NCBI GenBank assembly: GCA_009760855.2
Contig: WPIO01000053.1
Coordinates: 2,437,501-2,501,500 of the forward strand
DNA: 64,000 bases
Origin: Cristatella mucedo
Lineage: Eukaryota > Bryozoa > Phylactolaemata > Cristatellidae
Direction: 5' to 3'
The number at the start of each line of letters is the position of its first letter. Within the stretch, counting starts at the first letter, position 1. Of this stretch, positions 45,565-56,453 are shown piece by piece. The notes under the pieces were generated by a model, which saw nothing but the letters and a program-made list of their open reading frames with translations, ran no database searches and was not told the origin of the DNA. A program made the position numbers and the translations under genes.

Positions 45565-46128
45565 ATGTCTGAAATAAGTTCATTTTCACGGCGTGAGGGA
45601 GAGATTGAATCTTCTTTTATAAGTAATTATGACTTATCCTTACATAAAACTAGGTGGTGAAATTAGGAAAACTCTAGAAACTATTGCTGAAGAATTTTCT
45701 AGTAGAAGAATAGTTGGATCTTGTTTAATTTCTTGTTTACTTGCTAGAGATTTATTGTAAGGTAAATGCAATGTAAAAATAGATAAAGGCTTTAGTGTTC
45801 ATTTAGATGAGAAACTTGCCACTACTCACTTTTGGTTAAATATTAATGGTTTTGTTATTGCTATTGCAAGAAATATTTTAATTAAATATTTTCCTAATCC
45901 AGAATTAGTTTATCTTCAAAGCAAAAAAAAGAATTAATGCATAATTTACCACATGATTTTGTACTTTATGATACTGAAACATTTAATATTGATTTACAGA
46001 ATTGCACATTCTCTTCACACATGCGCAAGTGTAATACTCCTATTAAACATACTTTAAATAGAATTAAAATAGTGTGTGAAAGGAAATTAAAATATATTAA
46101 TCAATTTCCAAAAATTAAAAAAAATTAA
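45565..46128 (+). pseudogene. Left-end accessory frames of copy 2, broken, unknown
   Basis: Three overlapping open pieces follow the left end: 45565-45660 (starting MSEISSF), 45632-45943 with one internal TAA, and 45937-46128 (starting MHNLPHDF). They look like one gene split by frameshifts. No domain recognised. This sequence replaces the first frame of the corresponding locus in copy 1, so the left-end gene has been exchanged between the two viral lineages. Confidence 0.4.
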
Positions 46129-46136
46129 ATAATTAT

Positions 46137-46541
46137 AGGAAAACGGCAGATTTAAGAAAAAAGTCTGCTTCTCAAAGATATGATGAAGTAGTCGCATATA
46201 ACATTAAAGTTAGATCATGCCTAACTAAGTTACCAAGATTAAGACACATAACTAAAATTGTAAATATTCTAGTAGCTTTAGGAGTTACAGTTTCTACAAC
46301 ACATGTTCACGCACATCCTGAAATAACTAATGCAATCTCAGCTTTCTCAGCACTAACAGCTATGCTAATGGCAGTTGACGGTGTTTTAGTTGAAATTGAT
46401 AAAAGAAAAAGATTTACTCTTGATTCTAACGCACAGTTTATTTCAAAAATAACAGATGCTTTATCTGATGAAGTTGTTACAAAAGAAGAGTTTGATAATC
46501 TTATAGAAAGACGTTCACAAATAGAAATTAGTCCTGTTTAA
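46137..46541 (+). pseudogene. Membrane-protein frame, copy 2, without start
   Basis: The 134-codon frame (RKTADLRKK to EISPV) is homologous to the C-terminal part of the gene at 23065-23719 in copy 1, including both hydrophobic stretches. No in-frame start was found; upstream frames are interrupted. The end overlaps the convergent integrase gene by 14 nt, as in copy 1. Confidence 0.65.
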
Positions 46542-47407
46542 TCACTTGCAACTCTTCTTTAACGAAACTCCTTTTAACATCATTTACGAAATATCTAACC
46601 GGTTGTTTTTTCAATACCATTATTCTAACAATAGTATGTTTAGTCAAACTCCATATCGGATCTGTAGCTCTTTTTCTTTTTTCATCTTCTCCTTTACCAG
46701 CTTCTAGTAAATATTTTTAACTGTTGTTCCAAGTTCTAATAATTTTTCTTGTTCTCCAACTTTTCTATGATATTTTGGTATATTTAATTTTACAGATTCT
46801 TTTTTATCGCCTTTACAGGTTCTTCACCAATTGATCTTGTAACACTATTATTTAGATAATCAATAATCTTTGGTAAATTATAAATTCATTCTTTATTTCT
46901 AGTGAAATCTCCATTATTAATGTTTTCTAATTCTTTTTCATATTGCGCAATAAATGCTCTTTCTGCTATAGTTCTATTTATTCTCTCAACAAGTGCAACA
47001 TTCTTTTTACTACTAGCTTCTCTAACTTGTGTCTCATGTCTTTTCATTTCTTTCATGAATTCTCCTTTAAATTCACTTCCAGGATCTACTGTTATCTTCT
47101 TTGGCCACTTCAATAAACTTTTTGTATAAATATCTGTTATAGCTTGTGTTACTTCTTTAGAAGACCTTGTTTTAAGTGGTCTCGAGTCCTTATATCTGCT
47201 AGCAACATCAATAACACTCAAAGCATATTTTTATCCAGAATCATTTGGCATATACAAAATGTCAGCTTGATGACTTTCATTAGGTTTAGCTGTATCAAAG
47301 AAACCTTTTGGAATTACTTTCGGCCTTGGCTTGAATATCTGACTTATATCAGACTCTGGATTAAATTTCCCTTCCTTTTTTCTTTCATTTAGAGTTAAAA
47401 ATGACAT
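46528..47407 (-). pseudogene. Retroviral-type integrase, copy 2, broken
   Basis: An rve-family integrase as in Polintons. VIDVASRYKD, TVDPGSEFKGEF and NVALVERINRT carry the D-D-E residues, and the C-terminal DPIWSLTKHTIV and FVKEELQVIKQD close the protein. Breaks: a TAA just upstream of the core (before KYALSVID), the TGA at 46886-46888 shared with copy 1, and two frameshifts at about 46700-46820. The ATG lies 9 bp from the divergent Cys-rich gene. Only 46886-47221 remains a long open frame, and it covers the catalytic core. Confidence 0.92.
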
Positions 47408-47416
47408 TCTATAGAA
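47408..47416. promoter_or_regulatory. Bidirectional TCTATAGAA start motif
   Basis: Identical to 24586-24594: the palindrome TCTATAGA occupies the whole space between two divergent start codons. Confidence 0.6.
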
Positions 47417-47863
47417 ATGGAAATATTTTGTGAAAGCTGTTCGACAACATTTAGCGAAATTGAATACTTAGAGTCAGGTCATCCAGTTTGCAAAAAGGTT
47501 AAACGAAATCCAAAGTTAAAGTATGAAATGCGTTGCGATATGTGTGATTTAGATTGTACAGAAACAGAATTTGATTGTGGCATTTTAAGAGACAACAAAA
47601 TAATCATTTGCGCAGATTGTTATTATGCAAGGAATAAATATTCTAAACAAAGACCTACAAAAATATACTGCTTAGCAAAGAAATACTTTAAAAAAAGGTG
47701 TTCCGAGCTATTCTGCATTCATCATTGTTTAGAACACGAATCAATAATGCATATTGCAAAACTGCTCCCATTAGTAAAAGGTAAGCGTCAAGCAACTAAA
47801 TTAAAAGAATTAACTGTATTACTGGTTCACTTTGTACTTCTCAGGTACTCATATTTCCTGTAA
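47417..47863 (+). CDS. Cys-rich protein of unknown function, copy 2
   Basis: 148 residues with many cysteines in CxxC or near-CxxC pairs: CESC at 5-8, CDMC near 41-44, CADC near 70-73 and CIHHC near 96-100. These suggest two or more zinc-binding clusters. The N-terminus MEIFC resembles that of the protease at 55179, so both may share a zinc ribbon. The last about 12 residues diverge from copy 1 through a frameshift. Copy 1 has two stops. Virus-specific; the role could be nucleic-acid binding (inference). Confidence 0.65.
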   Translation: MEIFCESCSTTFSEIEYLESGHPVCKKVKRNPKLKYEMRCDMCDLDCTETEFDCGILRDNKIIICADCYYARNKYSKQRPTKIYCLAKKYFKKRCSELFCIHHCLEHESIMHIAKLLPLVKGKRQATKLKELTVLLVHFVLLRYSYFL

Positions 47864-47879
47864 GAAATTAAAAGATTAA

Positions 47880-48065
47880 ACCTTCATATTCCTCCTAGGT
47901 TTATCCGTATAATACGCAAATAATCAACTGCCGACAGGCATCTATTAAAATACGCGCTACTAATACTCAAAATCTATGCTTCCCACCACTAGAAGAAGTA
48001 TGCGTTATAGCTCTTATATCTCCTGCGTATGGTCTTTATGACTATTGTCGTATCGCTGTACCACT
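47880..48065. other. Patchwork sequence, likely consensus artefact
   Basis: The stretch aligns to copy 1 virus flanking its LINE insertion, with small extra pieces interspersed. In order, these pieces match the LINE itself: ATTCCTCC, ACGCAA, CAACTGCCGAC, CTATGCTTCCCAC, CTCCTGCGTA and GACT. A base-by-base merge of a LINE-bearing and a LINE-free sequence explains it. Confidence 0.7.
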
Positions 48066-48759
48066 AGGCATTTTTATATTGTATACAATTAGACGATCCA
48101 ACTACCATAGCACTAAGTATTATAACAGGTGGACTGTTCTTATTTTGCCAAGAGTATGCAGTAGAAATATTAATAATAGAATTCATTGCTCTAGGATTAA
48201 ATGCAAGTACGACGACTTCTGTTATTTTTTTAACAGTTCTGTCAACATATGACTTTGTTGCAGCATCTGAAGAATTAACAGGTTCAGCAACATTAATTAT
48301 AGATTTATTATTCATATTCAAACTTGTTGTAGCAGGAGAATTCTTCAGTAATACATCTCGCTTCAATCCCCCATAAGTTACACAAAAATCGTCAGGAAGA
48401 ACTGTTGGTGTAGTATTAGTAGAATTCCAATATGTTGAAGTAATAGCAAAACTATTCATATTTAAATCTCCAGTCATTGTATCTCCAGATTTTTTGACAT
48501 AATTAGATACTTGATTTACATTAACAGCATCTGTTGGATTAACTCCTGCAGCAAGATTTGTAATTGGTCTATTCTGTAAATTTAAAGAAGTGCCACTGTT
48601 TACAATAAAATTAGCATCTGCATATGCTTTTGTTACAGCATCACCATCATTCACAGGATCTCTCATATTAATAATTCTATTTCCATTTGCATCAAGATCT
48701 GATAGAATATAACCATTTATTCTACTAACATAGTCATTGCAATGATGACGTCGACTCAT
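48064..48759 (-). pseudogene. Fibre protein with phage-tail-fibre-type repeats, copy 2
   Basis: From ATG 48759 the frame matches copy 1 through three tail-fibre-type repeats (SDLDANGNRI, GDTMTGDLNMN, TTSLNMNNKSI) and most of the head domain. It then shifts into a short spurious end inside the patchwork sequence. The N-terminal segment, about 35 residues, is also similar to the start of the plus-strand fibre at 58923. This suggests a shared virion-anchoring module with interchangeable heads. Confidence 0.8.
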
Positions 48760-49518
48760 CTATATAATTACTAATTAAAATCTTCGAGCTATCTAACACT
48801 TCATTAACTATAGGAATTATTCTCAAAAATCTACAAGGATCATCTTCTTCAATCACTTGAATCAAACATCTTTTTATATAATACTTTATATCATAACCAT
48901 TTGCTTTTTTATTATTAAATCTGCCATACTTGCTTATAATATCAAACTCAAAATCAAAATACTTTTCGTCTTTAAGCAATAGCATAAAAATTGGTTCTCT
49001 AATTGGCATATCCAAATCAGTATTAGGAATTCTTACATTTCCAGCTGCTACATAATCTGACGGAGGTTCTTCACAATTCAATCCAGGAACAAAAATCTCA
49101 AACTCTGAGCGTGATATTATTTAGGTATACAATCATCAATGATATTCCTGCTCCACGAGCATTTTATTTCCACTAGATTATTGTTATCTATTATTCCATC
49201 AGGAGAATATCGGTATACACCATCACTACTAAAACAATCGTTTGCATTATCAAGTTTTACTTTTAGTTTCATTTCTAAAAACTTTGCAGCAATAGGTTCA
49301 AATACTTTGCCAAACAACATTGGAGGAAATCTCATACTAGAATTATTAGCAATGTATTTTTTTAGTTTTCTATTTGCAATTAATTCTATATCAGTTTCAA
49401 TCTGATCTCCAAATACTAGATCATTTCCAAGCACTGAGTAAACCTCTGAGCCTCCAATATTCAATGACATTGATTTTTTCCACTCATCTGAACTTTGTAC
49501 AAAATCAAATTTATTCAT
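48734..49518 (-). pseudogene. YqaJ/lambda-exonuclease-type nuclease, copy 2, deleted
   Basis: The N-terminal frame 49518-49117 keeps IGGSEVYSVLG and SPDG...VEIKC but ends at a stop after about 133 residues. Some 50 bp present in copy 1 (the QYHAQ region) are missing here at about 49103. The downstream frame 49081-48734 continues to the native C-terminus. The catalytic core would be incomplete. Confidence 0.88.
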
Positions 49519-49541
49519 TATATTTCTAAAAATAAATTTAT

Positions 49542-51072
49542 TTAAATGTCAGTTCCATCGTAAACAAATGTTCCTTTACTGCAAGTAAATGGTGAACCGT
49601 TACTATTAGAAGTAAGTTCGGCAGTGTTCTCACAGATAGTTAAATAATAAATCATAATGTTTGTAGCAGGATTACCAGCGACAACAGGTGAAGGTATTGA
49701 GAGTTAAACTCAATGCTTACATCTAGTTTTGAAGTTATTCTTAAAGGTTCATCATTGTATTGGAGATCAACAACATGAATTGGATATAGCATTAACCATT
49801 CAGAGAAAGTTACACCAACTGGCTCTGTAACTTCATTTAACTCAAGATATTGCTTTCTGAATTGAGTAAAATCTAGATATGCAGTAGAACATTTTCCGTC
49901 TTTTGGATAACTACTTCTAGCAACAGTAGGATATTGCTTTGAACCATTAGCAAGAACAGTAAAAATTTTAATATCACAATGATTATATGTGCAAGGATTT
50001 CTAGTATAATTGTTATATTTATTTGTGTTTTGTGCAGCAACAATCAGCCATCTGACTTTATCAATAGTGTTTTGCACAGATAGAGTTCTAGTATATTTTA
50101 GACCTTGGTTAAAGTTTGTTAGTGTCATATTTTCATAACGTCTGACTCTGTAATTAAGTCTAATTTTCTTTGCTCTTTCACTTGATACATCAGCAAGCGC
50201 TCTTTGAATACTTTCTTTAGGAATAACACAAGGAACCATCAGTCTCATTTTTGACATATTAATCTTAAACGCATTCCAAAGTCCTTCATTAGCAGCCCCA
50301 GCAACACCTCTAGATGTAATCGAATTATTATTAGCAGTAGCTCCTGATGCACCAGTCATAATAGCATCAAAATCACTTCCACCAACTCGTGTCATCTCAA
50401 GCGCAAATGGGATATTGTAAAGAATCTTATTCATATCTGCACAAAATCCAGACAATCTTGAAAGTGGGAGTGAGATGCTAAAAGTTCCTGCATTATCTGA
50501 TAAGACACTCGAAAGACCTCTTCTGTAAGCAAAACAAATATTACTAGAAGATAATGCAGAAGCATTTGGACTAACATAAGCACTGCTTCCTGTATACAGG
50601 TCATTAAACGAATTTGCTTCATCTTTCTTCCATCCAGTTGCAGGTCCTTCTGTTCGGTTGTAATCATTTGGATATGTAAGGTGGCCCATAAGAGTTAATA
50701 CACTACCAGGGCCTTCTTTCAATGAATAGCTTTCGATTTCTTCAGCACCAAGTCTTATTCTCATCGAGCTAAACATCCATGCTCCGGCATTGTTAAAAAA
50801 TCCAGCAGCGAGAGTTCTAGCGGGCGCCGCAAAGTTTCCACCAGCAGCTGTTTGGACTTGCAATTGTCTTTCAAGCAGCAGATAAGCATCTGACAGCACA
50901 TAGCAAAGTTGTTGCTCGCCAGGAACAGAAAATGTAACTAGTTTATTGCAATACTATCAGTTTCATTTCCATTACTCTGATAAAACTCTCTGCATTGATA
51001 ATCTTTAATCTTGTAATTAAGAAAATTAGGATTGCCTAATTCGAGTATGGTGTCAATCGGTGCACTTGCCAT
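49542..51072 (-). pseudogene. Major capsid protein (double jelly-roll type), two frameshifts
   Basis: The gene starts at ATG 51072, downstream of TATATAGAGAAGAA. After 46 codons a one-base shift leads into the long frame 50899-49652 (about 410 residues). A second shift near the end leads to a 50-residue C-terminus finishing at 49542. About 510 residues in all suits Polinton/adintovirus hexon-like capsid proteins. Supporting stretches are TFSVPGEQQLCYVL near the N-terminus and FSEWLMLYPIHVVDLQYNDEP near the C-terminus. It follows the small virion-protein gene and precedes the nuclease. The assignment rests on size, position and my recognition of the pattern; a profile search would settle it. 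Confidence 0.75.
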
Positions 51073-51099
51073 TTCTTCTCTATATAAAAAAGTAAAAAT

Positions 51100-51479
51100 T
51101 TATTTCTTATTCTGAATGTATAAACCAGCACCGATTTTTTTCATGTATCCTCCATATCCATCAGCTCTTGGAGCAGGCATAATTGCTGGAAATACTCATA
51201 TTCTTTCTTTCTTCTTTCCTCTTCAGCTTTATCATCAATATCTCTACGTTTATTAGCATACTCCTGGTCAATCGTTTCTTTCTTTCTTTGTAATTCAGTT
51301 AATTTTCTAGCCTGATGCATCTCAATACCTTTGTTAGCAATGTTCATGCTAAGTCCAGTTAGTCCAGTAAGCACAGGCGCTGCTTTTCCAACACCATCAA
51401 TAATCTTGTCAAGTACACCAGATCCGTGATATTTTCCACCAGTTATCCTACCATGGCCAATTCTAGCATAGCTACCCAT
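51100..51479 (-). pseudogene. Small Gly-rich/coiled-coil virion-type protein, one frameshift
   Basis: The frame starts MGSYARIGHGRI after AATATAAG and has a Gly-rich N-terminus. A hydrophobic stretch (APVLTGLTGLSMNIA) and a charged coiled coil (KLTELQRKKETIDQEYANKR) follow. The frame ends at 51141. A shift of one base reveals a Gly/Tyr-rich C-terminus (GYGGYMKKIGAGLY) ending at 51100. It lies immediately upstream of the capsid gene. Possibly a minor virion or core protein; family not recognised. Confidence 0.55.
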
Positions 51480-51540
51480 CTTATATTATTTCGAAATTTC
51501 TATTTTAGCTACAACATCTGTAATAGTATTAATTTTATTT

Positions 51541-52340
51541 CTATTTTGATCGGTTAAACATAATTACAATATTGCTAACACCATCAATGTCTCCACGAGT
51601 AGGCAAGAACAAAACGTTTGGAATATGTACGTCAACCTTCTCTCCTGGATCAATATCATCAATGTCAATTATATATAAAGATGAAGACTGTTCTAAAACC
51701 CCTTTTTATGTTCAACATAGTTTTTATTAGGATCTACAAGATCACAATCAATGCTTATCCATTTTACTCCAGAATTATCTGGCAACTGCATTTTATTCCA
51801 AGCCTTATAAGTACCAGAAAAATACATAGCTTTTTCTATAGCTTCATATGGAGTTCCACCAACCATTGCTGCATCGAATGTTCCTTGCAGGTTTGAATTA
51901 AAACCTAAAGTATCGCCGATAGAGTTGATTATTCCAGAATTTGTTCCAAGTAATACAACAAAATCGCCAACAACTTGCGTTATTATTTTATCATCCAAAT
52001 CAACACTAAATCTAATTCCAGTACTATTTCTATTAGCAGGATTGATGAGCATAGAGTTTGGTTTTACATTTAATAGTGCTTGATTTAATGCATAAGCAAT
52101 CTTTTGACTTTCATAATATCCTTCTGGTATAGCGACTGAGGAATTGTTTGGAGATGATATTGTTTTATACCAAAGCATATCGTTTAAAGCATGAGTAACA
52201 TTTGAAATTATTCTGTTTGCATACGTAAACTCAACTCTCCGTAAACCTATTTTGTTATAACCAGAATCAGATCCAAGCATCAATGGAGGAACAAGAGTCT
52301 TTGAATCAGAACTGGTAGTCCCAGTGATTCCTATAGACAT
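51541..52340 (-). pseudogene. Penton-like minor capsid protein 1, one frameshift
   Basis: I choose ATG 52340 (MSIGITG), which directly follows ATAACATAAGA, over an in-frame ATG 18 nt upstream. The frame has the pattern of Polinton-type penton proteins: AIPEGYYESQKIAYALNQAL, IRFSVDLDDKI and SIGDTLGF. It stops near 51690. A shifted frame adds LYIIDIDDIDPGEKVDVHIP to the stop at 51541. About 266 residues. A single jelly-roll fold at capsid vertices is inferred from similarity in layout to 52384-53271. Confidence 0.55.
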
Positions 52341-52383
52341 TCTTATGTTATATTTCAACTATAAATTATATTATCATATTTAA

Positions 52384-53271
52384 TTATATTTCATTCTTAT
52401 ATTTTATTTTATATTCTATTACAACAGTATTTTGTTGCGAACCAAAATCTACAATTTTTGAATTTTGGTCTGTAATTGTAATCAATATATCAGAAATAGA
52501 TTCTCCAACAAGATTGTGATATTCAAGAGTATTCGGTTCATATACCATTTGTTCCCAAGGATAAAAATTATAAGCAAAACTTCTTAGAGCTTGTGTTTCG
52601 ATATTATTTATGTAACTAGTTCCACTAGCAACCAAATTACAATTTGCAATAATTAAATTCAAGTCAGAAACAAAAACTTCATTCTCTGAAGTAAGTTTAT
52701 ATCCTGGTTCCGTAGTTACTTGCTTAAATTGTTTTCCAGGAGGTGCAGTATATGTACTTATTGGTAATGTTTTATCAGTTGTATAAACAGTTCCAGTAAA
52801 TCCATGTAAAGGAGCTATTGTAGACTTAACAGCAACAAATGTAAACCCGGCAGGCATAGTAATCCGAGAATTAGAAGTAGCAGTCTCAATACCTAAAACA
52901 AACTTATCACTTCCAGATAATACAATAGAATTATTTATTGTATCAGCAATTCCAATATTTACATCATCAGAAACAGCTGCATATATTCCAGGAGGAATAA
53001 TTACTTCTCGTTCACTTCCACCTGTAATCCTGTACACAAAAGTATTGTTTGAAGTTGTTATATTTTTAATAGAATTAGTTCCAACAAACTTTTTAAAGCA
53101 TACCTTAAATTTTTTATTCTTAAGTCTTATGGGGTTGTTGATATTTACTCTAATAGGATTAGTAGTTCCAGTTACGTTAAAAACATATCCTTCCTTGCCT
53201 GCAATGGTATCTTTTTTGATTGCCTCAACATTCTTTAGAATATCCTTAGCTACATCAAGAAGATCTGACAT
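52384..53271 (-). CDS. Penton-like minor capsid protein 2, intact
   Basis: 295 residues, uninterrupted. The order IIPPGIYA, DVNIGIADTINN, STIAPLHGFTG, VSDLNLIIANCNLV.SGTSYIN, YNFYPWEQMVYEPN and ILITITDQNSKIVDF follows that of minor capsid (penton) proteins of Polintons/adintoviruses. The start is preceded by GATATATAGAGA, which overlaps the stop codon of the upstream gene. It is one of few open structural genes in copy 2. Confidence 0.65.
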   Translation of the reverse strand: MSDLLDVAKDILKNVEAIKKDTIAGKEGYVFNVTGTTNPIRVNINNPIRLKNKKFKVCFKKFVGTNSIKNITTSNNTFVYRITGGSEREVIIPPGIYAAVSDDVNIGIADTINNSIVLSGSDKFVLGIETATSNSRITMPAGFTFVAVKSTIAPLHGFTGTVYTTDKTLPISTYTAPPGKQFKQVTTEPGYKLTSENEVFVSDLNLIIANCNLVASGTSYINNIETQALRSFAYNFYPWEQMVYEPNTLEYHNLVGESISDILITITDQNSKIVDFGSQQNTVVIEYKIKYKNEI

Positions 53272-53274
53272 TCT

Positions 53275-54459
53275 CTATATATCATATAAAAGTTTATTAA
53301 TTTTAGCAACATGTGACTTTGGAACTTTTCTAGATTTTGCAAGGTAATAAACAGCAGCACTAATAGAATTTACTACTCCAGTATTTCCAGAAGCAAGTTC
53401 TCGAATCCACAATTCTATCTTATCAAATATTTCTGAATCATTCTTTACAACTAATGGAATTATTTCTATTCCTTTGCCAACTTTTGGTCTTAAATAATCT
53501 AAAACTCTTTGCTCTTTTACACTTCTATTTTTCTTTTTATCTAGCTCTGAAATAACATTGGAAAGATTTTCCTCGCCAAGTTTTTCAACAATCTTTCTTA
53601 TAGGTTTAGATATTCCACCAGTTTTCTTTGCTCCAATAATATCAAGTAAATTTTTCTTCTTATCAATTGTTGATTCATATGCTTTACTTAGTTTATCTTT
53701 TTGTTTGACATCTCTAAAATAGTTCTGTGCATATTCTAGGACATCATGAGCAGTTTGTTCTAATTATTTTTCAGCAGTATACATTTTTTCATTATAAAGT
53801 TTTAGTCCTAGCTCATATAGTTTTAAATCTTTATTTGTACTATCCATCTCATTTATCATTCTTGTTACATAACTCGGAACATACCCCTCTTTATTTTTAA
53901 CTATTTCCATTAGTTTATCTTTATCATAATCTTGTACTACAACAGATTTCTTTGGAGTGCCAGTAGTTGGATTTATACTTAACTCCTCAGCTAAACCTTT
54001 TTGAGCGACATCAATAGCTTCTCGTATTTCTAGATTTGCTGCATATGTCTTTGCTTGATTTGCTATAGTAATCGCTTTTTTATGCTTTCCTTCACTAACA
54101 GCTGTTCTTGCTTTTTGAATAGTACTTGATGTGTCTGGTTTTTGTCGCAAAACTTTCTGAAGTTGTTCTTTGTTTTCTATTTGAAGTGCAAGTTTAGGTC
54201 TAATTCTTGTAAGTTTCTCAATGACAACTTTACCTGAGTTATCAGTAGATCTCTCTAATGCTTGCTCATTTAATCTATGCTCAGCAGCATCTCTTACAGC
54301 AATTTCTGATTCTATTCTTTGTATCTCACTGGAGTTTTCTAGAATGTTTGCATCTCTTAGATCTTGCAGGTTTTGCAGTTTAGATTCATAATCAAGTGCT
54401 TCTTGAACGCTACCTTTGTAAGGCTTTTTACCACTTGAGTAAATTTTTCCATTAAACAT
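53275..54459 (-). pseudogene. Charged helical protein of unknown function, one stop
   Basis: The frame runs from MFNGKIYSSGKK for 231 residues to a TAA at about 53764, then stays open for another 162 codons to the TAG at 53275. It is rich in Lys, Glu and predicted helix, with NKEQLQKVLRQKP and RDVKQKDKLSKAYE. No family recognised. Its position between the packaging ATPase and a penton gene suggests a virion or core protein. Its terminal stop is embedded in the start motif of the next gene. Confidence 0.6.
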
Positions 54460-54472
54460 TTTACTATATCTA

Positions 54473-55144
54473 TTAAGAATTAAAAAATGTCATTAACTGC
54501 TTTCCCTCTGAATCAACAGACCAAAATCTGCCTTCTGATTCAGTCTAAGTTAGGTCTATTACACAATATCCAAAACGGTTTCTAGTGCAAGAGTTAACCC
54601 ATTCTCTAAATTGTTTCTTATCAATGTCTCCAACGTATGCATCACGAATATACTCAATGTCAGTTGTGTTTTGCTTAAAGATTACTATTAAATTTACATT
54701 GTTTCTAATTTCTCTCCTAGGTATATTTGTAAAGCCTTGAGCAAGGTAGAAAATGTTCAGACCTTTATGTCTTCCTCGTGTGAAATAGTCTAATATCTTT
54801 GTCTGATCCTCAGTCATTAAATCATCAAGTACAACTACATTCTTGCAGTTCTTATACGAGTCTACTTCTAGCATAGCATCAATTCCATTCACCCATGAGT
54901 AAGCTTTGTTTTCTTTTGTCATTGACATAAGTCCACGATACAACTTTTGATCTAAACTTGAAGCATTAATTGTGCAACAATCATAATTAAACATTCCATA
55001 AAATATCCAATTCATGATAAGTTGTGATTTACCTTAACCACTTGGACCTAAAACTAAAGCTCTGATTGGAAAATTTGGTAAAGGTTCTTTATGACCAGTA
55101 TCCACATCTTGTCCAAAATTAAACGCCCTCACTCGAAGAGACAT
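54473..55144 (-). pseudogene. FtsK/HerA-type DNA-packaging ATPase, two stops
   Basis: From ATG 55144 the protein (about 223 codons) matches A32-like packaging ATPases of Polintons/adintoviruses. These pump genomic DNA into the capsid. The P-loop appears as VLGPSG, then a TAA, then GKSQ. The Walker B motif is NVVVLDDLM (residues 102-110). LAQGFTNIPRREIRNNVNLIVIFKQ is the conserved C-terminal core. A TAG at 54545 is followed by 23 more in-frame codons. The stop inside the P-loop would abolish a normal product. The start motif TAGTATAGGAA is identical to that at 62483. Confidence 0.92.
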
Positions 55145-55178
55145 TTCCTATACTAAAAAAAGTTTTTATTTTATAGAA

Positions 55179-55904
55179 ATGGAAATTTACTGCTTGAAAT
55201 GTAAGAAGCCAACAGATAGCATTCATGAGGAATATGTAGAGGTCGATAGTACAAAAGGTCTTAGGAGAATGATTAAAGCAATTTGTGTGATTTGCAAGAG
55301 AAAAAAATCAAAATTTGTTAAGCTTAGATCTACTGGAGCTGAAGTTTTAGCTCATGGGAAAAAGTTAGGTACTGGAGTTCTAGCTCATGGTAAAAAGTTA
55401 GGTACTGGAGTATTGAGTCATGGAAAGAAATTTGGTGGTGGAGTTCTATCTCATGGTGGTGATATGAGTAAAGAACAAATACTCTCTGAACTAAGAAAAA
55501 CTATCAGCAGTTTAAAAGAAAAAGTAAAAAGTACACCACTAACTGATCTCGAAATAAATCACTATGTGAAAGAATTAGATATAAAAAATTTCAGAGGTGT
55601 ATTTGCAAGAGATAAATTAATTTCTCCAGAACAGAATGAGTGCCTTATTTGCAATACTGGATAATCAGATCTAGCAATATATCATTGGGTAGCTCTTAAA
55701 AAAATTGGAGATCGATGTTTTTATTTTGATTCATTCGGTGCTCCTCCAATGCCAGAAGTGATTAATTATTTCGGTGTTACACCAATTTTTCAGACTTTTC
55801 AACTGCAAAAGTTTAATCAAACGGATTGTGGAATGAGGTGCTTAATCTTCCTTAAATTAGTGGACTTTGTCAATTTTGGTACATTCATGCAATTATTAAT
55901 TTGA
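55179..55904 (+). pseudogene. Adenain-type cysteine protease with zinc-ribbon N-terminus, one stop
   Basis: The gene starts after TTTTATAGAA. Residues 1-45 form a zinc-ribbon-like segment (Cys5, Cys8, Cys36, Cys39) resembling DUF5679. Residues 55-93 are four 11-residue repeats of the type GVLSHGKKFGG. The C-terminal part is an adenovirus-type maturation protease with His169 (HW), Asp184 (FDSFG), a Gln at 210 or 214 and Cys217 (TDCGMRC). A TAA at codon 162 lies just before the catalytic His. The protease would process capsid proteins during virion maturation. It is divergently arranged with the packaging ATPase, 34 bp between ATGs. Confidence 0.88.
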
Positions 55905-55932
55905 ATTAAACAAAATATTTCCACTATATAGA

Positions 55933-56421
55933 ATGAAAAATCAAAAAAAGAAATTTGTAGTCCTCCAAAATTCTGCAGTTGTTATTCCTAAAGGAAAGCC
56001 TGCACGCGTTCATGTTGAAGAGAAAATTTCAAAAGATTCAAAACCTTATCTTAGCGCGTGGATGTATATAACAGAAGAATCACTTCCTTATATTCAAAAT
56101 ATTGTAGATAGATCGAGTGAACAATTAGAATTCAAGGGATTTGATGCTAGTGCAAGGTCATGAATTGGAATTAGATTTGATTTTGGAAAGAAACCTAGCA
56201 TTATGTTTGATGGGAATAATAAACAAATTAAAGTATCTAGTCCTGCAGACGTAATTAAGAAATTAGGAAATGATTTTAGTATCACTGGAGTTCTTGATAG
56301 AAGTTATGCTTCGAAAGAATATTATAATAATGAAGCAAGATTAAATATTAGATTAAAGATTGACCAAGTAAAAGTTTATGGTTCTCCAAAGAGTTCAGTT
56401 TTTAATCCAGAAGAGTTTTAA
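55933..56421 (+). pseudogene. Unknown viral protein, possibly OB-fold, one stop
   Basis: 162 codons start after CACTATATAGA, with a TGA at 56161-56163 splitting the frame. The first half has KKFVVLQNSAVVIPKGKPAR. The second half has FSITGVLDRSY and LNIRLKIDQVKVYG, a beta-rich pattern that could fit a single-stranded DNA-binding OB fold. That reading is weak. It lies downstream of the protease on the same strand. Confidence 0.6.
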
Positions 56422-56453
56422 AAGTATAAAAATTAGTTCGTAAGTTAAATTTG

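Noticed and set aside
46528-47407. Integrase from an ordinary retrovirus or Gypsy element
   Set aside because: No RT, protease or LTR is adjacent; the neighbours are capsid, ATPase and polymerase genes in Polinton arrangement.
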